From NCBI GenBank assembly GCA_017506865.1, contig JAFCMP010000235.1, forward strand, positions 310,001 through 374,000: 64,000 nt of DNA, in the 5' to 3' direction. This DNA is from Tribonema minus (taxonomy: Eukaryota; Sar; Xanthophyceae; Tribonematales; Tribonemataceae). The notes beneath the pieces are model-generated. The model worked only from the letters and a program-made list of their open reading frames with translations. It was not told the DNA's origin and did not search any database. The position numbers and the translations under genes were made by a program. Below, piece by piece: positions 45,901 to 57,900 of the stretch (positions within the stretch are counted from its first letter, which is position 1; each line of letters starts with the position of its first letter).

Positions 45901-48900
45901 GCGAGCGCATCCGTCACGGCGGACTTTGCGGCATTTCACACCGCCCTCTCCGCACCAGCCACGCCGCAGCAGACTCCCGCGCCGCCAACGCAGCGTGAGC
46001 TCGTTGCCGTGACGCTATCGCTGCGGCGCGCGGAAGCCTTCGCGGCGCTTGTCCCGCCGCCGCCGCAGCAGCAACAGCAGCAGGACTTCCTCGCAGCGCC
46101 GCAGCGGCGCCGCTCGCTGTCGCCGCTGCCGCCGCAGTGGGCGTCTGACGCCGCGGTGGCCGCGGCAGCGGCGGCGGCGGCGCTCGCGCGGTCGCTCGCC
46201 GCGTCGGACGCTCCGCTGCCGGCGTCCGGCAGCTGTGGCTCGCTGTCGTCGCTGCGGTCGCCGCGCTCCACGACCAACTCGCTGACGGCGTCGGCGTCGC
46301 CGGTGAGCTCCGTGGGGCGTGCTAGCGGCGGTGGCGATGGCGGCGGCGGCGGCAGCGGCGGCAGCGCACGGGTGTACAGCATTGTGCGCCCCTTCGAGCT
46401 GTCGGTGCGGCACACAATACTCTCGTCGGCTGCGCCCCCCGTCGCTGTGGCGGCGGCAGGAGAAGCGGCGCCGGCGGCGGCGGCAGCGCGCGGCATCGCG
46501 CACAAGATGGAGGCCGACGTGGACGTGGTGTATGCACGCGTGTTGTTGCACTCGCGCCTGCCGCAGCGCGTGTACGAGAACACGCTGCGCCCGCTGCTCG
46601 AGGCCCTGCAAGGCGGCGACGGCGGCGGCGGCGACGGCGGCGGCGGCGGCGGCAGCGGCGACGGCGGCGGCGACGGCGGCGGCGGCGGCGGCAGCGGCGA
46701 CGGCGACGGCAGCGGCGGCAATGCCGGCTCGCAGCCCGATGAGGGCATTGCAGCGGCGATCATGGCCGCCGCAGTCACTGCGGAGCTGCGCGCGGGCGGC
46801 GCGGTGGTGACGCTCGCAGACGCATCGCAGCGGCCGTGCGCGCCCGTCGCTGAGGCGCGGCTGCGTGCGGTGGAGGGCGCCGCGCGCGTGGCGCCGCTCC
46901 TGAGTCCAGGTCAGAGTTAGGGCTAGGGTTTGGGTGAGGGTGCCATGCTACTGGACAGTCGGCCAGCGTCGAGCGGTGCGGTGTATGGCAGTCAAGGTCA
47001 GGGCCAGGGTTAGAATGGCGGAGGCTCGGCTGCGCGCAGTGGCTGGCGTCGCCCGCATGGCGCCGCTCCTCGGTTCAGGTCAGATCTAGGGCTAGGATTT
47101 GGGTGAGGACGGAACTGGACATTCAGGCGTCGAGCGGTGTGCGGTGCGGAGTATGGCGGTTAGGGTTTGGGGTTAGGGCCAGCACTGGCGGCGTTGACCG
47201 GGCAGCGAGCGCGCGCTTTCTCGCAGTGTCGTCCCATCGCATGATTGTGGCAGCGGTGGTGCCGCGCGGAGTTATTTTTGAAGGCGGTCACGGTGGACTC
47301 GAGAGTCGCCTGATTGCCACCACAAGGGGCAGCAGACTGCATCTGTATGGTGTGCGACGGATCAGCGGTACAGCGCGGGCCGCGCCGGTAACGTGCCTGG
47401 GCATGCTGGGGCGGGGATCAGTAGTCTTGGACTGTACCTGTCACGTGCCAGCGGCCTCGCAGTAAGCGAGAGACGTTGTCCTTCAGTGCAATGCACCACG
47501 CTACACATGAGCAGTGGAAGCGCCTGTCTCACATCAAATCCGGTGCTGCAGCACACGCAGCAGTTGGCGCGTGACTCGCAGCGCACATGTGCACAACGCC
47601 ATGTGAACACTGACACCCCGGCCGTGTCACGGCTCAGCTGGGCATCAGTTGCCGCCGCGCCGGGTCGGTTCACCGTCGAGAGCGAAGATGGTCCCCTTGC
47701 ACCCCCTGCAAGATGCCTTCCATAGGGGGCCAAAAAGGGGGGAGGAAGGGGCCCTGGGACCACAGGTGCAGCAATACGGACACTTCAGCAGCGGATGCTC
47801 AGTGCTGCCTGCTGCAGCAGTTCTGACCTCGATCACGGCTGCCGCTGTGCGCAGGCGGCGCAGAGCCAAGCGACATGACGCAGCGCGCGGCGTCCGCGAC
47901 GCTCAAGTTCAACATGGCCGCGGACTACTTCAACTCCCGCCTCGCCATCTGGGAGCCGCTGCTGGAGCCGTGGAGCGCCGGCATCAGCGCGCGCAGCTAC
48001 GAGCGGTTGAGCGCTGCTGCTGCTGCTCAGGCCGAGGGCGCCGGCGCGACTGACGGCGACGACAAAGGCGCGCTGGCCCTCATTGAGCGAGGTGACGTGG
48101 ACATTCACAATGTTGTGAAGTGAAGTACATGATCACGATGGTATTGATTGTACAATGAAACCGGTACTTGGAGTTTCCCATGCACGACTGGCGAGTGCTT
48201 TTCATGCTGCGGAAACAGCGGTATCAATTGGATGAAAGACTGAGGGCTCGCGATCATCCAGCATCATGCCCGAAGGGCTGGAGGTCCTCTTTGCGACTAC
48301 GGTCGTCTCTGAATTAGTTATAGGCTGAGTGTACACAGCTGCCTCGCGCTCACTGAGCACGCAGACCGAACTTACGGCGATTTTCTGCAGGTTGCGCCGT
48401 CCACAAGCATTGCCGCCTACCCTTCCTCTGCATCTACCCATGCGACGTCACGCACCTCGCTTGTACGGCGTGCACTGGCATTAGCTATGCCGCCGCTCGC
48501 CGCCGCCGTCAGCATCGCTCAATGCCCCGCAGCGGCAGCGCGCCTCTCGCTACCGCCGGCCTGGACCCCCGTTTTTCCCCGCATACGCCCCCGCCGCGTG
48601 CTGTCGCACGGACTGCATACGCCTGTACTGCGTGTCAGACAAAACTGGTTTATTCTTATACTGTGTCCCGCGGCCCCCGCAGACGCGGGCATCCACATTG
48701 CCGTCACCGCCCCCGCGGTCCTCAACGTAAACGTGACGGAGGCGCTGCTGGAGACGGCGGCGGCGGCGGCGCGCGGCGCGGAGCGTGCCGCCGCCCGCTC
48801 TGCGCGCCGCCGCCGCCCCGCCGCCGCCGCCGGCAGCGGCTTCGACGAGTCCCTCAGCACGCACTGGCTAAGCAACGACACCGGCGGCGCGCTGATGTAC

Positions 48901-51900
48901 TGGATCGACGGCGCCGCGCGGCCGCCGCGCGCGCTGCTGCCGGGCGCGGAGACGGCGCTGCGCTTCCCCGCCGCCGCCGCCGCCGCTGCCGCCGCCAGCG
49001 CGTTCGACGCGTGGTCAGGGGCAGAGGCGGACGCCGCCGTGAATGCGCACGCGCCGGCGGCAGCGGCAGCAGCAGCGCTCAGCGCCGCTGCCGTCCCTGC
49101 CTCCGGCCCCAGCCCTAGCCGTGGGGTTTGGGTGGCGGTGGAGGGCGCGGCCGCGGGCGAGGCGTGGGTCAGCGCTGCCCCAGTGCTCATCGACAGCGCC
49201 GCCGCCGCCGCCGGCGCCGCGACCGTGGTGCGGCTGGTGCCCAAGCGCGCACCGTCGGTGGCAGTGGCGGCAGACGCTGTGGCGGCGGCGGCGGCGGCGC
49301 CGGAGCCGGCGGTGCTGCGCGCGCTCGCGGAGGTGCGGCGCGCCGGCGGCGTGACAGTGCTCAGGATCGCGTCGTCGCTACGCGTCGCCAACGCGCTCGC
49401 AGTACCGCTGCGCGTCTCGCTGCGCGCCGCCGCCGACAAGCTGCACCCGCGCCCTCCACCCTGCTGGGAGGGGGTCGTGGAGGCGGGCGGTGACCCCTGC
49501 GCCGTCCCCCTGTTTGCTGCTGCTGCCGCGGGCCCGGGGGCGACGCTGCTCGTGCAGCCCGCGTCGGATGGCGATGACGACAACGGGTGGGATGCTGTGT
49601 CTGTAGAGCTGCCGACAGGCGGCGGCGGCGGCAGTGGCGGCGGCGGCAGTGGCGGCGGCGGCAGTGGCGGCGGCAGCGTGCTCTGGCGGCAGCTGCGCTT
49701 TTTGCCGCGCGACGACGGGGAGGGGCGGGGGGCGCCGCCGATGCGCTGCGTGCTGAGCGCAAGGATGGGGGTGGCGGAGGGGGCAAGCGGCGCGCTGCCA
49801 TCGCTGCTGCTGACGTTCGCCGCTCCGGTGACTGTGGCGAATCTGCTGGCGGCGCCCGTGTCGGTGCAGGTAATGGAGCAGGTACGGCCGAGACAAAAGC
49901 AAAGCAAAGCTGCACCTACCTACCTGTCCTGTTGGTGTTGAACTTCATGCTGCATCTGCCGCAAGGAGGTATTATTCGCTTTTGTATATACACATGTCAT
50001 CTTGGCTACTCGTGCCTTTGCGTCTGTTTATGACACTGTCAGTACGTCGGCTGGCTCAGTTTTGTAAGGCAAGCTGATACGGTCGCTGCTGAAATTGTCT
50101 TCTGTTGGCCCTTGTGGACAATTGGCCCCCAGAACGCAAACAGTGTCTCGCAAATGCCACATCTGCCTCACAGCAACCTCAACTCTATCCTCGCTTCTAC
50201 TTCAACCAACACCACGCTTCCTCATACATCAACACCACGCTTCCTCATTTCTTTGACTCTTGCAACCAGGGTGTCTCACAACCGCTGGCCGAGGCCTCGG
50301 CGCATTCTCCAGAACTTTCCATCGAGAAAGTTCTCGGCGTCGGTCAGCAGGCCCAGTGGACGTCCTGCGGCGCGCAAGAGCCGCTGCTGCTGTCGCTGGC
50401 GCTCGGCGGCTGGCCCCTGCGGGGGAGCGCTGACGTCGCTGCTGCCGCGACGCGTACGCGCGGCAAGGTGAACTTCAACTTCATCTTCTAGCGAGAGAGA
50501 CTACAGGCTGTGGATGTGCACGCTAAACACAACGGCATGACCGCTTCACTGCCTGCTTAACACACCCACCCCTGTTGCTGCGCCTGTACTATCATCATAT
50601 ATGCTATTACTTTAGAAGTGAGCATCATCAGATCCGCTTCAATCAGATCCGCTTCAATGATAAACGTTGTGCTGCCCGCGTTGCGTCCTTCGCGCCCGCA
50701 CCAGAAGGGCGCGGCGGAGCCCGCCGGCGATGCGTGGCAGCGCGGTGCCGCGATCGTGATATATCTATATGAATTGTCATGACACTTACGCTATGATGAT
50801 ATATACATGTGCTGTTATTACATAGACTTACACTATCACGGTATGTGCTGTTACTCGCTTCAAGTATAGCTTACTACTTCTATATTCTTTCTCAGATGTG
50901 CCTTGAAGCTGAACGTTGCGCTGCCCGTGCTGCATCCTCCGCGTGCACGCCAGAAGGGCGCGGCGCAGCCCGCCGACGACGCGTGGCAGCGCGGCGACAC
51001 CAGCAGCAACGGCAGCAGCTCGACAAGTGTGGCAACGCTCATACGGGAGGACGGCGCGGAGCTGCACGTCCAGGTGCTGCCGCTTTGCTCAGCTTGTGGT
51101 TGATGTCGTGTGTATAGGTGAAAACACATGTGTTCGATGTCATGCATTGCTGAGACGTTCGGTTGATGCCGTGTGTGTAGCTGAGACATCCAATGATGTC
51201 GTGTGTGAAGAAGTGTGAGCAACGCGCGATGGCAAGGCGGGCACGCTCTGACGCAGGCGCCTTCGGTGAGACACGCGGTTTGCGCAATGGTGGTGTGGTG
51301 ATAAACGTGTATTCTGCGTGAAGGGAGAAGGTGCAGTGGACAATGAAATGCTGCCTTGACATGCAGCACCAAAGTTGTCATGCAGGGGCACTGCCTTGGC
51401 TCTGGTGGTGCAGACGCTGCTCGCACATTATACCAGGCGATAACGGCGGCTGGTGCTGCTTGATATACATGTATGCACAAGAGGAGGCGGCGCTGCTACA
51501 GTAGCTGCTTCAATGTGAAGTATGTGGCATGTAATTCTTTAAGCCCGTGTTGCAAACCGCGACGCTGGCACTGCAAGCCCTATCCCCAACCCCTGAACAT
51601 TATGCTCATTGCATGGCACTGCGATTACTAACCCTATCCTTGAGCACATTCGTCGCCCTCTGCCAACGGCGGCTAGCTGCGGCGCCGCAGCACAAGCACT
51701 GCACACACCAAAGCCTGATGATGATGTTCAACTTGTATCTTAACAAGTTAAAACGATGGGCGCGCAGGTCGAGACCACGCGCAACACGCACGGCGCACTC
51801 GACGTGAGCCTCTGGGTGCCCTACTGGGTGGTGAACTGCGCAGCACTGCCGCTGGAGGTCCGGCACGCAGCACAGGTACGCGTTGAAAACGATACCTACC

Positions 51901-54900
51901 TACCCTGTACACATTGTCTGTACGTACCTGATGGCAGCCTGATGCCGGTCGTTCGCGATGTTACGCGCACGCGTTGCTTGCTGCTATTGAATGCACTCCC
52001 GGCAAACAACGCAAAGGCAAACGTGGACCAGTGCATCAAATGCTGTTGCTTTGCCCCATTGCTGAAATATTGCTGTAACGGCCGCTGCTCGCGTTCTTGC
52101 TCCGACTGTTCATCATGGGGGGTACTTGGCAACTACAGGCTATCTGTGCGGTCACTGATCACTTTTGGTCATCCGTGGTTATCGCCGAAAGGCTTCAGCT
52201 TGCACGTGCTGCGCCGTTCGCGGTGAACTCGACTCCCCACTCTCCTGTGGAGCACCTGTTTTCCGCACCATCGCCGCCGTGACACAAATGCGCCAGCTCG
52301 AGTTTTGTGGACAACCCCGCTTATGCGCCTGCCTGCGTTTCGCACTGCTGCGTGCGCGTCAGGGCTTGCTGAGCACGCGCGCAGCGCCTGCATTCACGGT
52401 GGCGGCGCCGCCGCCGCTGGCGCGGCGCGCGAGGGCCGCGTCCTCCGGCGCTGACACGGCGTCAGTGCTCAGCGCAGGAGCATCACCAGTGCTCAGCAGA
52501 GGAGGGGCGTCACCGCCGCCAGTTCCTGTACGAAAGGCGTCCACACCGGGGACAGAGGTAAGCGCTCTAATCTCGTATGCGGGAGTGCTGTAGTGTCGTA
52601 CTTTTGCATTGCTTCAGCTGTCGGCTGCTCCCTGCACTGCAGCTTGTGCGAAGCGTGCGCGACGTTTTGGTGCGGTGGCAAGCAGCGCTCAGCGCGGAGG
52701 AGCGTCACTGCCATGACCCGACGCAGCTCTTTCGTGCAGGCGAGCTCGCCACTGTTTATATGCATACCTCAAGTATGTAATGAAAATGGTGCAAGAGGGC
52801 CACTGTCATGGTCGGAGTTGCGCTGCGCAGCGATTTGGATCGGCATTCTCGTAAGTGTTTCTGCTTGAGGCAGTGCGTGCTGTGCACTGCCTCGCATCCA
52901 ACCCTGCATGCACGTCACCGCTTTCACATCGCTGCCGCTGCAGCATGCTTCAATCTGAAACCACCATCTCACGAGTTTAGCGGAAGTGTTTGGGTCAGCT
53001 ACTACGCACAACTGAGTCATGCACTTTAACTCTGCGCCTCCCTTGCTGACCCCCCCCCCCCCCCCCCCCGTTCTGAACAACAGGAGCACACCGTGGCAGG
53101 CGGCTGGGAAGTGGTTGGCAACAGCGGCGGCGCCAGTGTCAGCGGCGACCCTTCTGAGCCGCCGATGCTGATGCTGTCGCGGCCGTCTACTGCCAGCAAG
53201 GTCAGTAACCGACCTTCTCAGTGTGTGCGCCTTCCTTGAAAGGTCGCTGTGGCATTTGCTGCTGCCTCGGCGTTGTCAGTGGACCAGCAGCCATCGACGC
53301 CGCTTTGGACAGTCTGAAACTACACGTCCGTGTCCTGATCACCACACCACCACGTACAGGTTGTCCTGCGCGTGCGTCGTGTCAATGAACGCTTGCTGTT
53401 GCCTCGGCGTTGTCAGCTGTCAAGCAGCTGTTCATGATACTATGGACATTCCACGTTCAGGCTTGAGTACTCTTGAACCCGCCATCACACACGGCTTGTC
53501 CTGCAGCGCGCGCCGTGGCAAGTGCAATTGCGGCTGCACAACCGCTCCCTGAGGTGCCGCACAGTTACCACTGCACTTATTTTCACACATGACATTTGCC
53601 AGAACAGACCCTCCAACATTTCTCAAACAGTACCCCCCCCCCCCTCCGCCCATCTACCCTCCTTTCCCCCCCTGCAGAGCGGGCGCGTGTGCCTTCGGGT
53701 GGCCGGCAGCAGCGAGTGGTCTGCGCCATTCGGCGTGGATGCAGTGGGCACTGAATCTGCCGTTGAGGTTAGTGCGCTCACAGCGAACCTCAAGTGTCCG
53801 CGTAACTGCTGTTCTGCGGCCCTGCGTACCTTTAAAACTCGCTGGCAGGGCTGGTCACCTCTGCCTCCATGGCTATGAGGCCATTCACGCACTAGTTGCG
53901 TTTTGTCAAGGGGACGAATGCTGACGTTCTTTGCGCGTCTCTGCTCTCGCATCGGGGCTAGGGCGCGCGAAGCCCGTGCGCGTACGTCCATGCGCGCCTG
54001 TCTGCATCTGACAGCGCTTGCCCGATTGTGGAGGCATGCGGACCAGCTGCACCAGTGCTCAGCAACAGATGCACACACGCAGCGGTAGCACGGACGCTAA
54101 CCATCTCGCCCCACATTGGCATCTTTTGTGCTTCTATAGCCGCATGCACTGGCGTGTACAAATTGCCTCACAGTGCGCGCTGCTGCTGCTGCTGCTGCTG
54201 CCGTGTGCACATTGCTCAGGCGCGCGGACACCCTGCGCCAGTGCTCGGCGGCGCGGGCGCTGCTGCGGGGTTCGCGACGCGCGCGAAGCGCCTTCTGCGC
54301 TACGAGGCACGCACGTATGGCAGACAGGTATAGTCTACGAGTACATGTTGTATACTAATCCAAAGAACACGTGACAGTCGCAAAGATGATAGCACAGTCA
54401 TCCATGTGCCGTTGCCGCTCTTAGACATTGTGATTGCAATTGGCTGGAATTTTTCGATCAGCTGCAGCAAGCGCCGTGGCTACATAGCCGCAAGAGTGGA
54501 GGGGTGATTGTGCCCGCGATTGCAAGAATCGACGCGTGCTCGCACTGGTGTGGCAAATGGTGGCCCTCCTTCGGACTCCGTGGGAAGACATCCGGACAAT
54601 CAGGTTGCTGCAGGGTGAGCAGAAGGCTACACAGCTGCACTTGGTCCATGGCTGCGATTACATTGGTGACCGCCTCTGATGCCACCCGCCGCCGTCGTTC
54701 GCTCTCGCTGCCACAGATGTTCGCCATGGGGGTGGCCATCACCAGCGCGCCGGGGGAGTTCAGTCGCACAAAGGTCAGTCATTGAATCTTCAACTCTGTG
54801 ACGCTCCTCCTAGCAAGGCATACAGACAGATGCGCTGAGGGAGCAAGCTCCTCGTGCAAGCTCTGAAAGCTGGCAGTCATTGAAGTTGCAACTCTGTGAC

Positions 54901-57900
54901 TCTCACAATAGCATACCTGCGATGGACGTGCTGAAGGAGCACGCTGGTCATACAAGCTCTGAAAGCAGGTAGTAGCAGGTTGAATATGTGTGTCAGGTTC
55001 CTGAATCCTGCATCTAGTTGTCCGTGCTGATGCATGCTTGTCCGATAGCATCAAGTGCGCCGCGCCTTTATCTCAAGATGGGCGCCGGCGCGGTTGCTCA
55101 ACAGCACTGCTCAACTGCACGTGGCCCTGATTTGGGGTGGTGTCAGGGCAAGAAATTCAGGTCAGGGTCAATGCTGTCATTTATGGTAAGTCACCGCCCT
55201 ATGCAGTGTTTATCAGAGCTCTTGCTGCACTGCCAGTGAGTGGACTCGAGCAATGTCACCCAATTGTGCTCCGCCTGTTCCTTGCAACAGCTTCTGCTGC
55301 CCGCAGCATTGGTATGCAGTGGCCAATGCTACATACCCACCCTTATCCACCGGCGACTTACATCGTCTCATGTTTGTTTCTGTTGACGGGTGCCGCGCAA
55401 GGACAACAGACCCCCCCCTCCCAAGCCCCCCCCCCCTTCTACTTGCAGTTTCCCCCTCCTGCAGCCCGCAGTTCATTGCTCCAGCCCCCCGAGGCAACCG
55501 CGCAGCAGCAAGCAGTCAGAATACAGACTGTACAATGCCTTCGCCAATGCCGCCGCCCCCTTGTCAGCCATTATCACCAATCCCGCATCGTGCTACATGC
55601 GGTACACCGCGCCTCGCCTTCACCTGCCGCGCTTAACAACGGTAAAAAATGGGCAAAGAAAAACACGTATGTTTTTCTCATTGTTTTTTCGTGTATGTCT
55701 GTGTGGTACTGTTGACTTTAATGCCCCCCCGCTGCCAGGTGGTGACGGTGTCGCCGCGCTTCGTGGTCGCCAACGCCACCCCCCTGCCCCTGGAGGTGCG
55801 CCAGGCGCTGAGCGCTGGTGCGGGGGGCGGCGGGGCGCGCGTGTGGGCCCCCCTGTCCGTCCCCTCCGGGCGCGCCGCGCCGCTGCACTGGACGCTGAAC
55901 GCGCGCGGCGACACCTGCCAGCAGGCAAGTGACTCACTCGCATGCTCTGATGAGTGACTCACATGCTCTGCCGAGTGACTCGTGCGCTCTGCTGGGCGCT
56001 GTTGCAAGCTCTGCACATAGTGCGGGGCCAGCCCCCTGTCGGGGGGCATTTTCGGAGCGGGTGCGCAAGCACCGATATATGTATGTACATGTCTGTCCGC
56101 ACAGGGACAAGGGGACCCCTTGTGTGCTTGTCCTTCTGGGCAGTCTGCGCCGCTGCGGCAAACGCCCCAGTCAACGGCTAGGGTTAGGGTCAGGGTTGAG
56201 TACGACAATGCGGTGACAGGTGTACTGTGCGAGAGCTTCACATAAGGCTAAGGTACTGCTTGCGTGGGAAGTCAGAGTCGATGTTACTTGGGCACGCACT
56301 GCACCGGCCGCTGAGGCGATGTATGCTGTAATGAACTCCGCACTTCTGAACCGGCGAAGCTTGAAGCAGCTTGACGATTGCACGACGCCACGTACTTTGT
56401 ACTGTACACGGTGTGCAGTCTGAGCATAAGATGCTTATTGCACTCGTGCGCAGCAGTTGCCCACTGGGCTGTGCGTCTGGTGAGCCAAACATTGACACGG
56501 AGGCATACCCATCCGCTTAGAAGCCCCTCCAAATGGCAGTGCAGTTCGCGGCGCGATTGTTTCATTCACTCATTCATCGGCACACCATCCGCTCAGAAGG
56601 CCCTCCATGGCAGCGGCAGCGCAGTGCGCGGCTCATTTGTTTCAATCACTCATTCATTTGGCCTCTCATATGCCTGCACGCCGTCTGGTGACCACCTGGT
56701 GACCCAGAGAAGGAGATGGAAAAGGGTGGTGCATCAAACATCGAGCGATGCAGCCGCTGCCGATTGCAACCAATCACCCTGCCCCCCCCCCCCCCCCCCT
56801 GCGTGGAGCTCATCAACATTCATTCACGCTTTTGCCTGCGCGCACATGACAGTTGGAGGTACGCATCAGGGGTTCGGGCTGGGACTGGAGCGGTGCAGTG
56901 GCCGTGGGCGGCGACGCGTGCAGCGGCGGCAGCAGCGGCGGCGGCAGCGGCGCGCCGTTCAACGACGCCTGGCTGCGGCTGCACAATCCCAGCGACAACG
57001 CCAGTACGCTGCTCAAGCTCGAGGTGCGTGGCGCGTGGTGTCGCCTGTGACTGCAGCGCACGCATTTAAGTCCATGATCGCGGTTCCAATGCGTGGTCGC
57101 AGCGACGCTGTCAGAGCTGCTGTCGCATCGAAAAATCTGAAGAGCGCCCAGACTTGGACTTGGCGCTTGCTGGATGCGCGTGCTGTTGGGCACGCAAAAA
57201 ATACTGCGGCGCATGTGAGTTTGTCACAATGCGGGGCGTCAGTGTCAGTGCGCATGTGCAGCTGCGAGGTCCACGCAGCCGTTTCCGTGCAACCACTGCC
57301 GGCGTGGTCACTGAGTTCTTCGTTTGACGTTCACAGTGACTGACACATGCACGGTCAGCGACATGACTGTCATGCCATACGCCGCAGAGGCCTGCTCACT
57401 GCTGAGCACCGCTGCGCCTGACTGGGTTGCTTCCGTGGTTTCAGGTGTAGCCGCCCTGCCTTCCTGTGTCAGCACCCTTGGGGCGTAGTCCTCTTTCAGC
57501 ATCACCTTCATTGTGTGTCTTACCACGATGCCCCCACTGTTGTGCTCTGCGCCCCAGGTCGCTGAGCATCGTGGCAGCCTGGTGGCAACGCTCCGCGAGG
57601 TGCCCGTGGCAGCCGCCCCGTACCGCATTGACAACCGGACAGGGGACACCCTTATCGTGCGGCAGGCGCAGGGGGGCGTGCCCCTTACCGTAGGGCCCCA
57701 TCAGCAGGCTCCGGTGAGTCAACATCATCACATACTTCAAGTAGTTGAAGTACTGTGAAGTGCAACTTCTGTGGCAGGCATAGGAACACGATGGCATTGC
57801 GTGCGCCTGCTAGATGAGGGCATATGCCGCTGTCGAGTTGTGCGACAAGTTGCGCAGGCGTGTCACCGGTGGTGCAGCACACACGGCGAGAGGTTCAACA

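Noticed and set aside
45936-46778. 280-codon - strand frame over exon 40
   Set aside because: Pro/Ala/Ser-rich antisense of a GC-rich exon, no motif.
48519-49907. 462-codon open frame on the - strand across exon 42
   Set aside because: It is the shadow of the VPS13 exon: GC-rich coding with few stops on either strand. The + frame carries the conserved adaptor-binding motifs.
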